Of a stretch of 23,514 bases of DNA, positions 22,474 to 23,514 are shown one piece after another. The notes below the pieces were generated by a model. It had not been told where the DNA came from. It searched no databases and saw nothing but the letters and a program-made list of their open reading frames with translations. Both the position numbers and the translations under genes were made by a program. The stretch is from CAZMJG01 sp964576365 (GTDB lineage Bacteria; Patescibacteriota; Microgenomatia; UBA1406; GWC2-37-13), in assembly GCA_964576365.1 (NCBI GenBank), contig CAZNUT010000020.1, positions 1 through 23,514 on the forward strand, read 5' to 3'. Every line of letters begins with the position of its first letter. Position 1 is the first letter of the stretch.

Positions 22474-23353
22474 AAGTTTTTTTTAGTTGGGTATTGCCAA
22501 ATACAATTGCAATAAGAATGGCTAATATTGCTTTTAATTGTAACATACTTCGTAAAATGGCAAGATAAAAAGGCCCATAGTGCTTTCTATAGAAGAATAT
22601 GAAGCCTTTGTATACTTGTAAAATCGGAAATGTTTTTCCTCCGCTTGAAGCAGAGCCTAGATGGATAAATTGAGAATCTGGATATATATAAGTCGTTTTT
22701 TTTAGTTTTTTAGCTCGATATAACAAATCGATCTCTTCCATATACATAAATATTTGTTCATCGAACCCGCCCATTTGTAAAAAGTGCTCCTTGGTTGTGA
22801 GAATGCAGGCACCAGAGACCCAATCTACTTTGCGTGGATCAATTGGTGAATATCTTGTCAGACCAATATAATCTCCCTTCAAAAACAAAGCAGCAAAAAC
22901 AACAAGCGGTGTATAAAACGGCCCACAGGAAGGTTGAGGTGAGTGGTCTGCATTCAGGAGTTTGCCCCCGAGAAATGCTATATTTGCATGTTGTTTGTAG
23001 TAGGTGAGTAGTTTGGGTATTGCGTCTTGCAGTACGATGATATCTGAGTTTAAAAAGAGCAGATGAAAACCCTTAGCTTCTTTTGCAGCTTTATTGTTTC
23101 CTTTTGAAAATCCGAGATTTTCCTTGCTTATGATGAGTCGCAGATTGGTATGCTCTTGAGCTACAATCCCTATTTTGTCTATCGAGTCATCTTGTGAGGC
23201 GTTATCTAATACTATAATTTCGTACTGTTGTTCATCTATGTCCTGCATTGAATCATATATCGAGCGTATACAATTTGCGGTGAGTTCAGCTGTATTGTAG
23301 GAGATGATGATGATGGAGAGATCTTTATGCTCATGCTGATTGTCTGAGGTCAT
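22439..23353 (-). CDS. GT2 family glycosyltransferase, first gene of the cluster
   Basis: This 304-residue GT-A-fold inverting glycosyltransferase resembles bacterial rhamnosyltransferases (WcaE/RfbF-like). It shows LSIIIISYNTAELTANCI at residues 12-29, IVLDNASQDDS, the acidic donor-site region LLFLNSDIIVL, and a conserved acceptor region VDWVSGACILTTKEHFLQMG followed by FDEQIFMYMEEIDLLYRAK. The C-terminus (about 262-285) is hydrophobic and may touch the membrane. It is the promoter-proximal gene of the minus-strand cluster and overlaps the next by 35 bases. A divergent tRNA lies 30 bases upstream of its ATG. Confidence 0.92.
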   Translation of the reverse strand: MTSDNQHEHKDLSIIIISYNTAELTANCIRSIYDSMQDIDEQQYEIIVLDNASQDDSIDKIGIVAQEHTNLRLIISKENLGFSKGNNKAAKEAKGFHLLFLNSDIIVLQDAIPKLLTYYKQHANIAFLGGKLLNADHSPQPSCGPFYTPLVVFAALFLKGDYIGLTRYSPIDPRKVDWVSGACILTTKEHFLQMGGFDEQIFMYMEEIDLLYRAKKLKKTTYIYPDSQFIHLGSASSGGKTFPILQVYKGFIFFYRKHYGPFYLAILRSMLQLKAILAILIAIVFGNTQLKKTYEQALTISRLA

Positions 23354-23368
23354 AGTATATATTATAAT
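23340..23368 (+). promoter_or_regulatory. tRNA promoter, with a -10 shared by the opposite strand
   Basis: TTGTCT (23340-23345), a 17-base spacer and TATAAT (23363-23368) stand 15 bases before the tRNA. The AT-rich box also reads TATAAT on the minus strand (23366-23361), close to the GT2 start at 23353, so the same site may serve divergent transcription. Confidence 0.55.
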
Positions 23369-23383
23369 AGTTGATTAGGTTTA

Positions 23384-23455
23384 GCCACTATAGCTCAGTG
23401 GTAGAGCAATCCTTTCATAAGGGAGAGGTCGCAAGTTCGAATCTTGCTAGTGGCA
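23384..23455 (+). tRNA. tRNA with anticodon CAT (elongator Met, or Ile2)
   Basis: A complete cloverleaf is visible. The acceptor stem GCCACTA/TAGTGGC has seven pairs. The D stem is GCTC/GAGC, and the anticodon CAT at 23416-23418 sits in loop TTCATAA. The T stem is GCAAG/CTTGC with loop TTCGAAT, and the discriminator is A. The variable loop has five bases. The G-C first pair and the absence of three consecutive G-C pairs in the anticodon stem argue against initiator tRNA. Elongator Met and lysidine-modified Ile2 cannot be separated by eye. Position 27-43 is an A-G mismatch. CCA is not encoded. Confidence 0.92.
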
Positions 23456-23465
23456 CTATTTTGGT

Positions 23466-23492
23466 ACCGTTCACAAAACGGTTGGTAGTTTT
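23466..23492 (+). terminator. Weak terminator-like hairpin after the tRNA
   Basis: ACCGTT (23466-23471), the loop CACAA and AACGGT (23477-23482) form a 6-bp stem, followed five bases later by a T run. The stem is short and the T run is separated from it, so this is a weak candidate that could also be a repeat fragment. Confidence 0.3.
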
Positions 23493-23514
23493 TAAAAAAT
23501 GACTGGTAGGACGC

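Noticed and set aside
14891..23353. Defence island or toxin-antitoxin system in the accessory region
   Set aside because: All sizeable genes there are recognisable glycosyltransferases, a polysaccharide ligase-like protein or a FemAB-like protein. No nuclease, helicase or toxin motif was seen.
1..23514. Alternative genetic code (TGA as glycine)
   Set aside because: TGA ends several well-defined genes, including the ferredoxin and RAYT genes, and no conserved gene shows in-frame TGA.

Overview
The window reads as chromosomal DNA of an uncultured bacterium with moderately low GC. Compact overlapping genes, TTG/GTG starts, few Shine-Dalgarno sites, a TsaC-TsaE fusion, a half-length SufD and abundant small intergenic repeats suggest a Candidate Phyla Radiation (Patescibacteria) lineage. 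That placement is inference. TGA is used as a stop, so the recoded Gracilibacteria/Absconditabacteria code does not apply.

Positions 1-13831 carry one long plus-strand block of housekeeping and redox genes. It starts with tRNA threonylcarbamoyladenosine (t6A) synthesis: a TsaC-TsaE fusion, then TsaD. The SUF iron-sulfur cluster pathway follows in the order sufC, sufB, sufD-like, sufS, sufU, with a REP-associated tyrosine transposase (RAYT) gene lodged between sufC and sufB. Next come a three-cysteine ferredoxin, a 40-residue zinc-ribbon miniprotein, a two-subunit 2-oxoacid:ferredoxin oxidoreductase (korA, korB) with two unknown small genes between its subunits, and a Lon protease. Functionally, SUF can supply clusters to the ferredoxin and to KorB, and the ferredoxin is a plausible electron acceptor for KorAB.

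Positions 13832-14296 hold a gene-free stretch packed with hairpins and repeat modules. Two small unknown plus-strand genes follow: a disordered Ala/Gln-rich protein and a small membrane protein.

Positions 14891-23353 are a minus-strand surface-polysaccharide cluster. In transcription order it holds a GT2 glycosyltransferase, an O-antigen ligase/polymerase-like protein, a GT39-like membrane glycosyltransferase, three GT4 glycosyltransferases and, after a repeat-filled gap, a FemAB-type aminoacyltransferase-like protein. A plus-strand tRNA with anticodon CAT follows at 23384. A divergent partial gene may lie at the left edge.

The least ordinary feature is the repeat landscape. A heptanucleotide tandem family (consensus A-R-N-T-N-W-T, for example AGGTAAT, AAGTAAT, AGGTGTT) starts at the stop codons of sufB, sufS and the zinc-ribbon gene, and also lies in frame inside the femAB-like gene. 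GTAG-footed REP-like hairpins flank and enter the RAYT gene. Octamer CTCAGC runs, CGTCATT modules and a roughly 170-bp inverted-repeat element fill other gaps. I found no CRISPR array, no obvious defence system and no complete insertion sequence.
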